Assembly (NCBI RefSeq): GCF_003344785.1
Contig: NZ_QPMK01000016.1
Span: 1 to 64,000, forward strand
DNA length: 64,000 nucleotides
Source of the DNA: Thalassococcus profundi
GTDB taxonomy: Bacteria > Pseudomonadota > Alphaproteobacteria > Rhodobacterales > Rhodobacteraceae
Direction of reading: 5' to 3'
Positions within the stretch are counted from its first letter, which is position 1, and each line of letters opens with the position of its first letter. The notes beneath the pieces were generated by a model that saw nothing but the letters and a program-made list of their open reading frames with translations, had not been told where the DNA came from and did not search any database. A program made the position numbers and the translations under genes. Below are positions 26,329 to 35,782 of this stretch, piece after piece.

Positions 26329-27635
26329 TGGACGCCCGCGCCATCATCGCAGGTTTGCGTCGCGGCGACGTGCCCGATGCGTCGGCACTGCGCTGGTTCG
26401 CGCGAGGCCTCGCCGATGGCGCGGTGAGCGATGCGCAGGCGGGGGCTTTCGCCATGGCGGTCTGCCTGCGCGGCCTCGGCGACGCGGGCCGGGTGGCGCT
26501 CACGCAGGCGATGCGCGACTCGGGCGAGGTGCTGCGTTGGGACTTGGGCGCGCCGGTGCTCGACAAGCATTCCACCGGCGGCGTCGGCGACTGCGTGAGC
26601 CTGGTTCTGGCCCCGGCGCTGGCCGCCTGCGGGGTCTACGTTCCGATGATATCGGGGCGCGGGCTGGGCCATACCGGCGGCACGCTCGACAAGCTCGAGT
26701 CGATCCCGGGCTTTGCCTGCGATCTCGACACCGCGCGGTTTCGCGCCGTGGTGGCCGAGGCGGGCTGCGCCATCGTCGCCGCCTCGCCGCGGATCGCGCC
26801 CGCCGACCGGCGGCTCTACGCGGTGCGCGACGTGACCGGGACTGTCGAGAGTCTGGACCTCATCACCGCGTCGATCCTGTCCAAGAAGCTCGCCGCCGGG
26901 CTGGACGGGCTGGTGCTCGACGTCAAGGTGGGCGCCGGCGCCTTCATGAAGACCGAGGAGGACGCCCGGGCGCTGGCGCGGGCGCTGGTCGGAACGGCTC
27001 AGGCGGCGGGCTGCCCGACGACGGCGCTGATCACCGACATGGACCAGCCGCTGGCCCCGGCGCTGGGCAACGCGCTCGAGGTCGATGCGGCGATGGCGGT
27101 GCTGGCGGGCGGCGGCTCGGCCCGGCTGACGGAGTTGAGCGCGGCCCTTGGCGGGGCGCTTCTGGCGAGCGCCGGAGAGGCCGAAAGCGCCGAGGCCGGG
27201 GCGGCGCGCATCGCCGAAGCGCTGGCGTCGGGGGCGGCGGCGGAGCGCTTCGGGCGCATGGTCGCGGGGCAGGGCGGCCCGCGAGCCTTTGTCGAGGACT
27301 GGCGCCGCTTCCTGCCCGAGGCGCCGGTGATCCGCGAGGTCGCGGCGGAGCGGGACGGCACCGTCGCTGCCATCGACGGCGAGGCGCTGGGCCTTGCCGT
27401 GGTGCGGCTGGGCGGCGGGCGGCAGGTGGAAAGCGACCGCGTGAACCCGGCGGTGGGCCTGTCGGACCTGGTGCGGCTGGGCACATCCGTCCGCCGCGGC
27501 CAGCCGCTGGCGCGCATCCACGCGGCGCGCGAGCACGAGGCCGATGCGGCGGCGGCGGCGGTGCGCGCGGCGGTGCGGCTCGGCGAGTCTCCGCGCGTCG
27601 GGCCGCTGGTGCGGGACCGAGTGGTGTCCGGGTGA
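26328..27635 (+). CDS. deoA: Thymidine phosphorylase
   Basis: A 435-residue nucleoside phosphorylase II that splits thymidine and deoxyuridine into base and deoxyribose-1-phosphate. It has the phosphate-binding motif KHSTGGVGD and the family signature SGRGLGHTGGTLDKLESIPG (broken by no gap). The C-terminal all-beta domain is present and the length is normal. Its ATG overlaps the cdd stop (TGATG). The sugar phosphate it makes is the substrate of the next enzyme, DeoB. A repeat and a decayed deoB start lie between them. Confidence 0.94.
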   Translation: MDARAIIAGLRRGDVPDASALRWFARGLADGAVSDAQAGAFAMAVCLRGLGDAGRVALTQAMRDSGEVLRWDLGAPVLDKHSTGGVGDCVSLVLAPALAACGVYVPMISGRGLGHTGGTLDKLESIPGFACDLDTARFRAVVAEAGCAIVAASPRIAPADRRLYAVRDVTGTVESLDLITASILSKKLAAGLDGLVLDVKVGAGAFMKTEEDARALARALVGTAQAAGCPTTALITDMDQPLAPALGNALEVDAAMAVLAGGGSARLTELSAALGGALLASAGEAESAEAGAARIAEALASGAAAERFGRMVAGQGGPRAFVEDWRRFLPEAPVIREVAAERDGTVAAIDGEALGLAVVRLGGGRQVESDRVNPAVGLSDLVRLGTSVRRGQPLARIHAAREHEADAAAAAVRAAVRLGESPRVGPLVRDRVVSG

Positions 27636-27710
27636 TGTCTCGGGTATCTGCGACGGGATGCGGGGGAGCCGTGTGCCGACTGGACGGGACGCACGCCGCG
27701 TGCCGCGGCG

Positions 27711-27762
27711 ACGAGAGGCGCTGCCTCTCGTGCTCTCCGAGGGTTATTGAAAACCGAAGAAG
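27711..27762 (-). repeat. Hairpin element, class A/B intermediate, copy 2
   Basis: Read on the minus strand: a box with CTTCGGTTTTCAATAACCCTC, then GGAGAGC and the perfect 9-bp hairpin ACGAGAGGC / GCCTCTCGT (27711-27731). The box resembles the class B copies (GGTTTTCAATAACCCTC), while the hairpin is of class A type. It lies inside the nucleoside operon, between deoA and deoB. Confidence 0.7.
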
Positions 27763-27766
27763 ACAA

Positions 27767-27989
27767 GGGCGTTTGGGATCTGACATGCGGGCGTTTCGGG
27801 GGGTGAAGGCTTTGGCGCGGATCTGCGGCGCGCCGGATGCGGATGCCGCTTGCAGCCGCTTTCTGCCCGTTGTCTGGGCTGGGATCGAAGCGCGCGCCGC
27901 GACCGCGGCGCCGATCGCCTTGGCCTTGTCGCGCGGGCCGGGCGCGCGGGGGATCGGCCGCTGGCCGCAAATGGAACGGCCCGGTTCCG
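27767..27989 (+). pseudogene. Decayed tandem copy of the deoB 5' end
   Basis: From 27767 the sequence repeats the deoB leader and start with an offset of 223 bases. The first 63 bases from ATG 27785 match deoB (ATG 28008) at 53 positions, and the 18 bases before the ATG also match closely. The ribosome-binding site GGAGG of the deoB copy is TGGGA-like here. The frame from 27785 stays open for 73 codons, to a stop just before deoB. Similarity fades after about 130 bases. This is a diverged partial tandem duplication, probably not a functional enzyme. Confidence 0.75.
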
Positions 27990-28007
27990 GGGCGTTGGAG
28001 GTCTGAG

Positions 28008-29213
28008 ATGCGGGCGTTTCTGGTGGTGATGGATTCGGTGGGGATCGGCGGCGCGCCGGATGCGCAGGCCTTCTTCAACGGCGATCTGCCCGATACCGGG
28101 GCCAATACGGTCGCGCATATCGCCCGGGCCTGCGCGGAGGGGTTGGCCGAAGAGGGGCGCAGCGGGCCATTGCGCCTGCCGCATCTCGACCGGCTGGGAC
28201 TGGGGGCCGCGGTTCGGCTGGCTTCGGGTACGGAGGCGCCGGGGCTGGAGGCGCGGCCCGAGGGGCTCTGGGGCGCTGCGACGGAAGCCTCGCGCGGCAA
28301 GGACACGCCCTCGGGGCATTGGGAACTGGCCGGGCTGCCGGTGCCCTGGGACTGGCATTACTTTCCCGACCGCAGGCCGGCTTTTCCGGAGGATGTGACC
28401 CGGGCGGTCTGCGACATCGCCGGGGTCGACGACATCCTCGGCAATTGCCACGGGTCGGGGACGGTTATGATCGAGCGGTTCGGCGCCGAGCACCTGCGCA
28501 GCGGCAAACCGATCTGCTACACCTCGGCCGACAGCGTCTTCCAGATCGCCGCGCATGAAGAGGCGTTCGGGCTGGATCGGCTGCAGGACCTTTGTGCGAA
28601 GCTGGCGCCGAGGCTGCACGAGATGAAGGTGGGGCGGGTGATCGCGCGGCCCTTCGTCGGCACGGAGGGCGATTTCCGGCGCACGGGGAACCGGCGCGAC
28701 TATGCCATCGCCCCGCCCGCGCCGGTACTGACCAACTGGGTTCAGGATGCGGGCCGACAGGTCACCGCGATCGGCAAGATCGGCGACATCTTTTCCATGC
28801 AGGGCATCGATCAGGTGCTGAAGGGCAGTGATGCGCAGCTGATGGATCACCTCGACGCGCAGGTCGCAGGGGCGCCGGAGGGTAGCCTGACCTTCGCCAA
28901 TTTCGTCGAGTTCGACAGTCTTTACGGTCATCGCCGGGACGTCGCGGGCTATGCGCGGGCGCTCGAATGGTCCGATGCGCGGATCGGGGCGCTCTTGCCA
29001 AGGTTGCAGGACGGCGATCTCTTGTGCCTGACGGCCGATCACGGCAACGATCCGACCTGGGCCGGCACCGATCACACCCGCGAACGGGTGCCCGTGCTGA
29101 TCGCCGGGCGCGGTACCGGGGAGTTGGGGCAGGTGGCCTTTGCCGACGTGGCGGCCAGCATCGCGGCGCATCTGGGCGTGCCCGCGCAGGGAATTGGAAA
29201 GAGCTTTCTATGA
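28008..29213 (+). CDS. deoB: Phosphopentomutase
   Basis: A 401-residue alkaline-phosphatase-superfamily mutase that interconverts (deoxy)ribose-1-phosphate and -5-phosphate. Metal-site motifs are [16 protein letters not shown] at the start, [10 protein letters not shown] around the nucleophile Thr (residue about 97), and [18 protein letters not shown] with Asp and His ligands. GGAGG lies 6 bases before ATG 28008. It links DeoA to central carbon flow. The add gene overlaps its end by 4 bases. Confidence 0.94.
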   Translation: MRAFLVVMDSVGIGGAPDAQAFFNGDLPDTGANTVAHIARACAEGLAEEGRSGPLRLPHLDRLGLGAAVRLASGTEAPGLEARPEGLWGAATEASRGKDTPSGHWELAGLPVPWDWHYFPDRRPAFPEDVTRAVCDIAGVDDILGNCHGSGTVMIERFGAEHLRSGKPICYTSADSVFQIAAHEEAFGLDRLQDLCAKLAPRLHEMKVGRVIARPFVGTEGDFRRTGNRRDYAIAPPAPVLTNWVQDAGRQVTAIGKIGDIFSMQGIDQVLKGSDAQLMDHLDAQVAGAPEGSLTFANFVEFDSLYGHRRDVAGYARALEWSDARIGALLPRLQDGDLLCLTADHGNDPTWAGTDHTRERVPVLIAGRGTGELGQVAFADVAASIAAHLGVPAQGIGKSFL

Positions 29214-30244
29214 GGGACCGAGATACGGAGCGAGCGCCGCTGAGCGAAGAGGAACTGGACGGCATCCTGCGCCTGCCCAAGGTCGAGCTGCACCTGCATA
29301 TCGAGGGCGCGGCACCGCCGGCTTTCATCCGCGGTCTGGCAAAGGAGAAATCGGTGAACCTGTCGGGCGTGTTCCGCGCCGACGGAAGCTACGACTTTCG
29401 CGATTTCGCGCGGTTTCTCGAGGTCTACGAGGCCGCGACGACCGTGCTGCGCGGCCCCGAGGATTACGCCCGCCTGACCACCGCGGTTCTGGAGCAATGC
29501 GCCGAGAACGGCGTGATCTATGCCGAAACCTTCCTCAGCCCGGATTTCTGCGGCGGCGGCGACCTGGGCGCCTGGCGCGAATACCTGCAGGCGATCCGCG
29601 AGGCAGCGGATGCGGCCGAGGCGCGGATGGGCGTGACCCTGCGCGGCATCGTCACCTGTGTGCGCCATTTCGGGCCGGACAAGGCGAAGGCCGCGGCGCG
29701 CTGCGCGGCCGAGACCGCGGACGACTGGCTGGTGGGCTTCGGCATGGGCGGGGACGAGACCCGCGGACAGCAGGGCGATTTCGCCTACAGCTTCGACATG
29801 GCGCGCGAGGCGGGGCTGCGGCTGACCACCCATGCGGGCGAATGGCGCGGCCCGAAAGAGGTGCGGGCGGCGCTGGACGACCTGCGGGTCGAACGGATCG
29901 GCCACGGCGTGCGCGCCATCGAGGACCTCGGCCTGGTCGACCGGCTGGCCGAGGACGGCATCGTGCTCGAGGTCTGTCCGGGGTCGAACGTGTCGCTGGG
30001 GGTCTACCCGAAGCTTTCGGACCACCCGATCCGGGCGCTGCGCGACCGCGGCGTGACCGTGACCGTGTCGACCGACGATCCGCCGTTCTTTCACACCACC
30101 ATGCGCGACGAATACCGCAATCTTGCGCGCACTTTCGACTGGCGCGAAGAGGACTTCGTGCAGATCGCGCAAGACGCGGCCCGCGCGGCCTTTTGCGACG
30201 ACGCCACCCGCGCGCGCCTGCTCAAACTTCTGGAGAGACCATGA
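29210..30244 (+). CDS. add: Adenosine deaminase
   Basis: A 344-residue TIM-barrel deaminase converting adenosine to inosine. Zinc and catalytic motifs: LHLHIEGA near the start (in place of the commoner HxHxDG, as in many bacterial Add/adenine deaminase relatives), HAGE with the catalytic Glu, RIGHGVRA, and STDDPPFF with the Asp ligand. Some homologues act on adenine rather than adenosine, so that alternative stays open. The start overlaps the deoB stop (ATGA) and its own stop overlaps the upp start. Confidence 0.88.
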   Translation: MRDRDTERAPLSEEELDGILRLPKVELHLHIEGAAPPAFIRGLAKEKSVNLSGVFRADGSYDFRDFARFLEVYEAATTVLRGPEDYARLTTAVLEQCAENGVIYAETFLSPDFCGGGDLGAWREYLQAIREAADAAEARMGVTLRGIVTCVRHFGPDKAKAAARCAAETADDWLVGFGMGGDETRGQQGDFAYSFDMAREAGLRLTTHAGEWRGPKEVRAALDDLRVERIGHGVRAIEDLGLVDRLAEDGIVLEVCPGSNVSLGVYPKLSDHPIRALRDRGVTVTVSTDDPPFFHTTMRDEYRNLARTFDWREEDFVQIAQDAARAAFCDDATRARLLKLLERP

Positions 30245-30873
30245 CCGATCACCTGACCATCGTCGATCATCCGCTGGTGCAGCACAAGCTGACGCTGATG
30301 CGCGAGGCTGCGACCTCGACCGCGGTGTTCCGCCAGCTTCTGCGCGAGATCAGCCAACTGCTGGCCTACGAGATCACCCGCAACCTGCCAATGACCACCC
30401 GGCCGATCGAGACGCCGATGCAGGCGATGGACGCGCCGGTCCTCGACGGCAAGAAGCTGGCGCTGATCTCGATCCTGCGGGCGGGCAACGGGCTGCTCGA
30501 CGGGGTGCTGGAACTGATTCCCTCGGCCCGGGTCGGTTTTGTCGGGCTCTACCGCGACGAGGAGACGCTGAAGCCGGTGCAGTACTATTTCAAGGTGCCC
30601 GAAAGCCTCGAGGACCGGCTGGTGATCGCCGTCGACCCGATGCTGGCCACCGGCAATTCCTCGGCGGCGGCCATCGACCTGTTGAAAAAGGCCGGGGCCA
30701 CAAACATCCGGTTTCTATGCCTTTTGGCGGCCCCGGAAGGTGTGGCGCGGATGAAGGAGGCGCATCCCGACGTGCCCATCGTCACTGCGGCGCTCGATGA
30801 GCGGCTCAACGAGAAGGGCTACATCGTGCCGGGGCTAGGGGATGCGGGCGACCGGATGTTCGGCACTAAATAA
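30241..30873 (+). CDS. upp: Uracil phosphoribosyltransferase
   Basis: A 210-residue enzyme that makes UMP from uracil and PRPP. It carries the PRPP-binding loop [18 protein letters not shown] and the uracil-binding [19 protein letters not shown]-terminus. ATGA overlap with add places it last in the operon cdd-deoA-deoB-add-upp, so the uracil released upstream can be recovered directly. GGAG lies 6 bases upstream of the ATG. Confidence 0.94.
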   Translation: MTDHLTIVDHPLVQHKLTLMREAATSTAVFRQLLREISQLLAYEITRNLPMTTRPIETPMQAMDAPVLDGKKLALISILRAGNGLLDGVLELIPSARVGFVGLYRDEETLKPVQYYFKVPESLEDRLVIAVDPMLATGNSSAAAIDLLKKAGATNIRFLCLLAAPEGVARMKEAHPDVPIVTAALDERLNEKGYIVPGLGDAGDRMFGTK

Positions 30874-30940
30874 GGGTTTTCAACGCTTTACTTGCCCCCT
30901 GCGATCATGCATCCTTGCATGGTCATCTGTGGGGGAAGAC

Positions 30941-32308
30941 ATGAGACATGGTACGTTTTTCGCTCTGGCCGTGGTGGTCGGGGCGCTTGGGTTTCAATCC
31001 GCACCGGTGGCGGCGCAGGGGCGCATGTCGACCGAAGTGCCGGCGGAATTTCCGCCCGCCTCGTATTCCGGGCGGCAGTATGTTGACAGCCGCGGCTGTG
31101 TCTATGTGCGCGCCGGGATCGACGGAACCGTCGACTGGGTGCCGCGGGTGACCCGTGCGCGGTCTCACCTGTGCGGGGCGCAGCCGACCTTTGCCCAGGG
31201 TGCGCCGGCCCAGACCGCGCGCCGGGCGGCAGAGCCTGCGCCGGACGTCGTGCAGATCACCCTCGATGAACCAGTATCGGCGCCGGTGGCGGACACGCCC
31301 GCGCCGGAGCGGCGCGTGGTCACGACCCGCGCACCGCAGCCGCGCGCCGCGGCACCGCAGCGTGTCGTTTCTGCGCCCAGGCCGCAGTCTGTGACGGCCC
31401 CGCCCGCGCCGCGCCTGACCCTGCAGCAGGCGGCGCGCGCGGCCTGCGACCAGTCGGCAAGCGCCCGGACGCAATACACCTACGAAGGCCGCCGCTATAC
31501 CGCGCGCTGCGCTTCAGAGGCGCCGGCGCCGCAGGTGGCTGCGGCCCCCGCACCGGCGCCGGTTGCCATCGCCGCGCCGCAGGCGCGCCGCACCGCGCAG
31601 GAGGTGTCGCACGTCACCATCGTGCGCAGGGGCGAAGCGCCGGGGCCGGGCAAGAACGTTTACCGTCTGCCTGGCGCGTCGATGCAGACCGCCCAGGCCT
31701 CCCAGGCGTCGCAACTGCCGGGCAGCACGCGGATTGTGCCGCGCCACGTCTACGAAAGCCGCGACGATCAGGTGGTGGTGACGCCGCGCGACTACCGGCC
31801 CGCCTTTGACGACGACCGGCTGAACCGCAAGCGGGCGAACCAGTCGATAGACGGCTACATGGCGACGCAACTTGTGTGGACCAATACGGTGCCGCGCCGG
31901 CTGATCGACCGCAGTTCGGGCCGCGACGTGACCGCGCGCTATCCCAAGCTGGTCTATCCCTACACCGATATGGCCACGCAGAACGCCGCGATGTCGACGC
32001 AGGGTCAGGTGCGGGCCGTGGCGCCGCAGCCACGGACGGCGACCAGCGCCGTGTCCGCGCCGCGCCAGCCCGCACAGGCGGCCGGGGGACGGTTCGTCCA
32101 GGTCGGCACCTTCGGCGTGCCGGCGAATGCCGAGCGAACCGCACGTCGGCTGCAGGCCATGGGCCTTCCGGTGCGGTTCAGCGCCTACAGCCGCGGCGGT
32201 CAGAACCTGCGCGTCGTCATGGCCGGGCCGTTTTCGAGCCAGTCCGCGTTGAACAGCGCGCTGTCCTCGGCGCGGCGGGCCGGTTTCGGAGATGCCTTCG
32301 TGCGCTGA
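30941..32308 (+). CDS. Secreted SPOR-domain protein
   Basis: A 455-residue protein with a signal peptide (TFFALAVVVGALGFQSAPVA, cleavage near VAAQG). A short conserved module with two Cys follows (SRGCVYVRAGIDGTVDWVP, then LCGAQP), then a long Pro/Ala-rich linker of low complexity (about residues 85-200). The C-terminal SPOR domain covers about residues 380-455 (GRFVQVGTFGVPANAERTA, VVMAGPF). SPOR domains bind denuded peptidoglycan, often at division sites. A periplasmic cell-envelope role is likely. GGGGGA precedes the ATG, and a terminator-like hairpin follows. Confidence 0.85.
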   Translation: MRHGTFFALAVVVGALGFQSAPVAAQGRMSTEVPAEFPPASYSGRQYVDSRGCVYVRAGIDGTVDWVPRVTRARSHLCGAQPTFAQGAPAQTARRAAEPAPDVVQITLDEPVSAPVADTPAPERRVVTTRAPQPRAAAPQRVVSAPRPQSVTAPPAPRLTLQQAARAACDQSASARTQYTYEGRRYTARCASEAPAPQVAAAPAPAPVAIAAPQARRTAQEVSHVTIVRRGEAPGPGKNVYRLPGASMQTAQASQASQLPGSTRIVPRHVYESRDDQVVVTPRDYRPAFDDDRLNRKRANQSIDGYMATQLVWTNTVPRRLIDRSSGRDVTARYPKLVYPYTDMATQNAAMSTQGQVRAVAPQPRTATSAVSAPRQPAQAAGGRFVQVGTFGVPANAERTARRLQAMGLPVRFSAYSRGGQNLRVVMAGPFSSQSALNSALSSARRAGFGDAFVR

Positions 32309-32336
32309 CGCGACAGGCGTTCGGCTAATAACGTCA

Positions 32337-32361
32337 GGCCTCTGCCGGATCGGCGGAGGCC
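32337..32361 (+). terminator. Hairpin after SPOR-domain gene
   Basis: GGCCTCTGCCG and CGGCGGAGGCC form an 11-bp stem (one G-T pair) with loop GAT, followed by GTTTCAT. It lies 28 bases after the stop. Confidence 0.6.
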
Positions 32362-32469
32362 GTTTCATGTCTGCGCCGCGGGGAGTGGCCCCGGGCGAAG
32401 AGGGACGGCCCTGCGCCGATCAGCCGAGCCTCGCTTCGCGGGGGAAGCGGGCGGCGGCCTTGCCTTGCG

Positions 32470-33495
32470 TCAGCCGCCGCAGATGCCCTGAAGTCGGACC
32501 CAGTCCGCATCGCTCAGAACCAGGGCGCTGCTGCTGCCTGCCAGCGGATCGGCCTCGATCAGCGGCAGGCTGTCTTCGCCGGTCACGTCCAGCGCGTAGG
32601 CATAGGGCGTGGTGCGCAGCTGGGCATTCTCGAAGGCGCGCAGCAGCACGTCGCGGGGCACCGGCGCCTGCGGCGTGGTCAGCAGCGTTTCGGCATAATC
32701 GTCCAGCACCTCGTCCGAGAGCGATCCGGTGGTGAGCAGTTGCAGGCTTGCCATCAGCCCGGCATGGCGCAGCAGCGCCTCGAGCGGATCGGCGCGGGCG
32801 GCGCGCACCGCTTCGGTCAGGATGTAGCCGGCGGTGACGTCCGGATCTTCGGGATCCTCGACCAGGGCGCGGTTGAGCAGAATGCGGCCGCCAGGCAGAT
32901 GTTCCGTGGTCTGGACCCCGTCGGGCAGCACCACCAGCGCGTCGCGGCGGGTTTCGCCGAGAATGCGCAGCGCCAGGTGCCGCAGCGGTTCGCGCGCTTC
33001 GGGCGCGGAACAGGGCGCGCCCGAGACCCGGGTGATGCGCGCCAGCAGGTTTTCCCCGATCTCCACGCGCTTGACCATCGGCACCACCTGCACCGTGTGC
33101 CGCAGCAGCGCGTCGGGCAGCCAGAAGACCGCAAGCGCTGCGATGACGAGGCCCGCGCCGATGCTCAGCACCCAGCGCAGCTTGCCGGGGTGGGGGCGGC
33201 CGCGGTCGATGGCCTGGCGCACCTTCTCGATGGCCGCGATCATCTCGGTGGCGTCGGTGTCGAGTTCCAGCGTCTCGCCGGGATCGCCGTCGGGATGGTA
33301 GGTCACGCGGTCGTCGGTGCGGGCGCCGCGGGCCACCGCGGCGAGCGACCAATGCGCCAGGACCCGGTCCTGCAGATCGGTGATGGTCAGCGTGGCATCG
33401 CCCATCGACACCACCACCTCGCGCCGCTGTGCCTGCGGATCGGGCCGCCAGAGGCCGGTGGCTTCGAGCCTTTGGTATTGGTTCAGCGCTGTCAT
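32470..33495 (-). CDS. Membrane-anchored protein resembling a catalytically dead M48 peptidase
   Basis: A 341-residue protein. Residues 1-105 form a soluble cytoplasmic part, a membrane segment follows at about 107-125 (WVLSIGAGLVIAALAVFWLP), and the remaining 215 residues should lie in the periplasm. The segment LPGGRILLNRALVEDPEDPD, then VTAGYILTEAVRA, has the layout of M48 peptidases, where the second part would be the HExxH zinc helix. Here the two histidines are missing. This reading is an inference; no family is recognised with certainty. It converges on the SPOR-domain gene. Confidence 0.6.
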   Translation of the reverse strand: MTALNQYQRLEATGLWRPDPQAQRREVVVSMGDATLTITDLQDRVLAHWSLAAVARGARTDDRVTYHPDGDPGETLELDTDATEMIAAIEKVRQAIDRGRPHPGKLRWVLSIGAGLVIAALAVFWLPDALLRHTVQVVPMVKRVEIGENLLARITRVSGAPCSAPEAREPLRHLALRILGETRRDALVVLPDGVQTTEHLPGGRILLNRALVEDPEDPDVTAGYILTEAVRAARADPLEALLRHAGLMASLQLLTTGSLSDEVLDDYAETLLTTPQAPVPRDVLLRAFENAQLRTTPYAYALDVTGEDSLPLIEADPLAGSSSALVLSDADWVRLQGICGG

Positions 33496-33606
33496 CGCGG
33501 GCTGCTCTGCCTCTCTTGATGGGTGAGGTTAGCATGGGCGCATCGGAGACGGCAATGCGGCAGGCGCGCCGGATCCGCCAGCGGTTGCGGGGAATGCCTG
33601 CGGCAT

Positions 33607-33657
33607 ACGAGAGACGCTGTCTCTCGTGCTCTCTGGAGGTTTATTGGCAAGATGAAG
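33607..33657 (-). repeat. Class A intergenic hairpin element, copy 3
   Basis: On the minus strand: box CTTCATCTTGCCAATAAACC, then TCCAGAGAGC and the perfect 9-bp hairpin ACGAGAGAC / GTCTCTCGT with loop AGC (33607-33627). The rest of the 365-base gap 33496-33860 holds no gene. A weakly similar stretch near 33810-33850 may be a decayed copy. Confidence 0.75.
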
Positions 33658-33860
33658 GGGCGGGTCAGCGCAGGAGCGCGGTGCAGCGATGGGAAGGGTG
33701 TGCCTCTCGCGTGACGGGGTGTGGCGGTATCTGGACAACCGGGCACGCAAGGAACGATGGACGAGACCCGCGGCAGATGAAAGGGACCGTCTGTCGCGCC
33801 GGCGCGGACCTCTCGGTCTCTGGTGCTCTGAGGAGTTTGGCCGCAAGGGGCCGTTGCGGG

Positions 33861-34040
33861 TCAGGGCAGCGGCGCGGCGCAGCGCTGTGCCGGGGCGTCC
33901 CATTGGTGACCGGCGGCGAGGCAGCGTTCGAGCGCGGTGGGGCCCATGATCCAGCCGGCGCCGAACTTGGCGCCGACGACCAGCAGCGCGAGCCCGAGGA
34001 AGAACAGGATCAGGGGGGTGGATCCGGTGCGGGACGCCAC
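33861..34040 (-). CDS. Small single-span membrane protein (59 residues)
   Basis: Four bases after the stop of the acyl-CoA ligase gene, a GTG opens a 59-residue frame. It has a short polar N-terminus (MASRTGSTP), one strong membrane segment (LILFFLGLALLVVGAKFGAG) and a C-terminal tail with two Cys (ERCLAAGHQWDAPAQRCA). Third codon positions are overwhelmingly G/C, like the neighbours. The close spacing suggests translational coupling to the ligase. No family is recognised, and the ribosome-binding site (AGGGA) is distant. Its role may be related to the membrane or to ligase function. Confidence 0.6.
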   Translation of the reverse strand: MASRTGSTPLILFFLGLALLVVGAKFGAGWIMGPTALERCLAAGHQWDAPAQRCAAPLP

Positions 34041-34044
34041 CGGG

Positions 34045-35670
34045 TCAGGCGTCCCTGGCGACCGTGCGCAGCTCGAATTTCTGGATCTTGCCGGTGGAGG
34101 TCTTGGGCAGCTCCTGGAAGATCACCTTTTTCGGCGTCTTGAAGCCGGCGAGCCTGCTGCGGACGAAGGCGATGAGTTCGTCCTCCGTGACCTCGGCGCC
34201 CTCCTTGAGCTCGACGAAAGCGCAGGGCACCTCGCCCCATTTCTCGTCCGGCTTGGCCACCACGGCGCAGAGCGACACGGCGTCATGGCCCATCAGCGTG
34301 CTTTCGACCTCGACCGAGGAGATGTTCTCGCCGCCGGAGATGATGATGTCCTTGGCGCGGTCGGCGATCTTGAGATAGCCGTCGGGATGCATGACCGCGA
34401 TATCGCCGGAATGATAGTAGCCGCCGGCGAAGGCTTCGCGCGTGGCCTCGGGGTTCTTGAGGTAGCCTTTCATCACGCCGTTGCCGCGGAACATGATCTC
34501 GCCCTTGGTTTCGGCGTCGCGCGGGGTTTCGGCGAGGGTCTCGTCGGTGACGGTCACATGCTCCATGAAGGGCATCGCCACGCCCTGGCGGGATTTCTGG
34601 GCGGCGCGGTCGTCGCCCTGCAGCGGGTCCCACTTGGCCTGCCAGGTGCATTCGGTGGCCGGCCCGTAGGTTTCGGTGAGGCCGTAGACATGGGTGACGT
34701 TGAAGCCCATCGGTTCGATCTTGGCCAATGTCGAGGGCGCGGGCGGGGCGCCGGCGGTGAAGACCTCGACCACGTGGTCGAAGTCGCGGCGCTCTTCTGG
34801 CCTGGCGTTGATCAGCGTGTTCAGAACAATGGGCGCGCCGCCGAAATGGGTGACCTTCTCGTCGGCGATGGCCTTGAAGATCGCGGGCGCGGTGATGTCG
34901 CGACAGCAGACCAGCGTGCCGCCGACCGCGGGCATCATCCAGGTGTGGCACCAGCCGTTGCAGTGAAAAAGCGGCACGATGGTGAGGTAGACCGGGTTCA
35001 GCACCATGCGCCAGCTGAGCACCTGGCCCATGGCGTTGAGATACGCGCCGCGGTGGTGGTAGACCACGCCCTTGGGCTTGCCGGTGGTGCCGGAGGTGTA
35101 GTTGAGCGACAGGCTCTCCCATTCGTCCTCGGGCATCAGCCAGGCGAAATCGGGGTCGCCCTGGGCCAGCAGGTCCTCGTATGTCATGTGGCGGCCGCTG
35201 GCGGGGAAGCCCGCGTGGTCGTCCGCCACCTCGACGATCGCCGGTTTCGGGCCCTCCTGCGCGGCGATGGCCTCTTCCGCCAGCGCGAGGAACTGCGGGT
35301 CGACGAGCAGCAGCTTCGCTTCGCCGTGGTCGAGGATATAGGCCACGGTGCCCGGATCGAGCCGGGTGTTGATGGTGTTGAGCACCGCGCCGCAGGCGGG
35401 CACGCCGAAATGCGCCTCGGCGTGGGCGGGCAGGTTGGGCAGCAGGGTGGCTACGACGTCGCCCGGGGCGATGCCACGGGCCACGAGGCCGGAGGCCAGG
35501 CGGGTGCAGCGTTCGGCGTACTCGGCATAGGTCTTGCGGTGCGGGCCGTAGACCACGGCGGTGTGGTCGGCAAAGACGTCGCGGGCGCGGCTGAGAAACG
35601 ACAGCGGCGTCAGCGGGGTGTAATTGGCCGGGGTCTTGTCCAGCCCGGTTTCGTCTTTCAGCCAGCCCAT
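34045..35670 (-). CDS. DmdB-like acyl-CoA ligase (AMP-binding)
   Basis: A 541-residue medium-chain-type acyl-CoA ligase. Motifs: NYTSGTTGKPKGVVYHHRG (P-loop), YGLTETYGPATEC, YYHSGDIAV, IISGGENISSVEVE and the catalytic Lys in PKTSTGKIQKFELR. The start MGWLKDETGLDKTPANYTPL and the length closely resemble 3-methylmercaptopropionate-CoA ligase DmdB of Ruegeria, which activates the demethylation product of DMSP. The same family also activates other medium-chain acids, so the DMSP role is likely but unproven. AGGA lies 5 bases before ATG 35670. It is divergent from the sulfotransferase gene. Confidence 0.82.
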   Translation of the reverse strand: MGWLKDETGLDKTPANYTPLTPLSFLSRARDVFADHTAVVYGPHRKTYAEYAERCTRLASGLVARGIAPGDVVATLLPNLPAHAEAHFGVPACGAVLNTINTRLDPGTVAYILDHGEAKLLLVDPQFLALAEEAIAAQEGPKPAIVEVADDHAGFPASGRHMTYEDLLAQGDPDFAWLMPEDEWESLSLNYTSGTTGKPKGVVYHHRGAYLNAMGQVLSWRMVLNPVYLTIVPLFHCNGWCHTWMMPAVGGTLVCCRDITAPAIFKAIADEKVTHFGGAPIVLNTLINARPEERRDFDHVVEVFTAGAPPAPSTLAKIEPMGFNVTHVYGLTETYGPATECTWQAKWDPLQGDDRAAQKSRQGVAMPFMEHVTVTDETLAETPRDAETKGEIMFRGNGVMKGYLKNPEATREAFAGGYYHSGDIAVMHPDGYLKIADRAKDIIISGGENISSVEVESTLMGHDAVSLCAVVAKPDEKWGEVPCAFVELKEGAEVTEDELIAFVRSRLAGFKTPKKVIFQELPKTSTGKIQKFELRTVARDA

Positions 35671-35782
35671 GCCGGTCCTCCCTGGGTGATCTTTCCCGGA
35701 GTATGCGCAGGTTTGCGGCGTCTGAAAAGCCCGCCTTCGGTGGGGGATTCCCTGCACGCGCGCGCGGCGCTAGGGTGGCGCC

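Noticed and set aside
33780-33850. A seventh class A repeat
   Set aside because: CTCTGGTGCTCTGAGGAG resembles the element, but the box and the hairpin are not preserved, so it cannot be told from chance.
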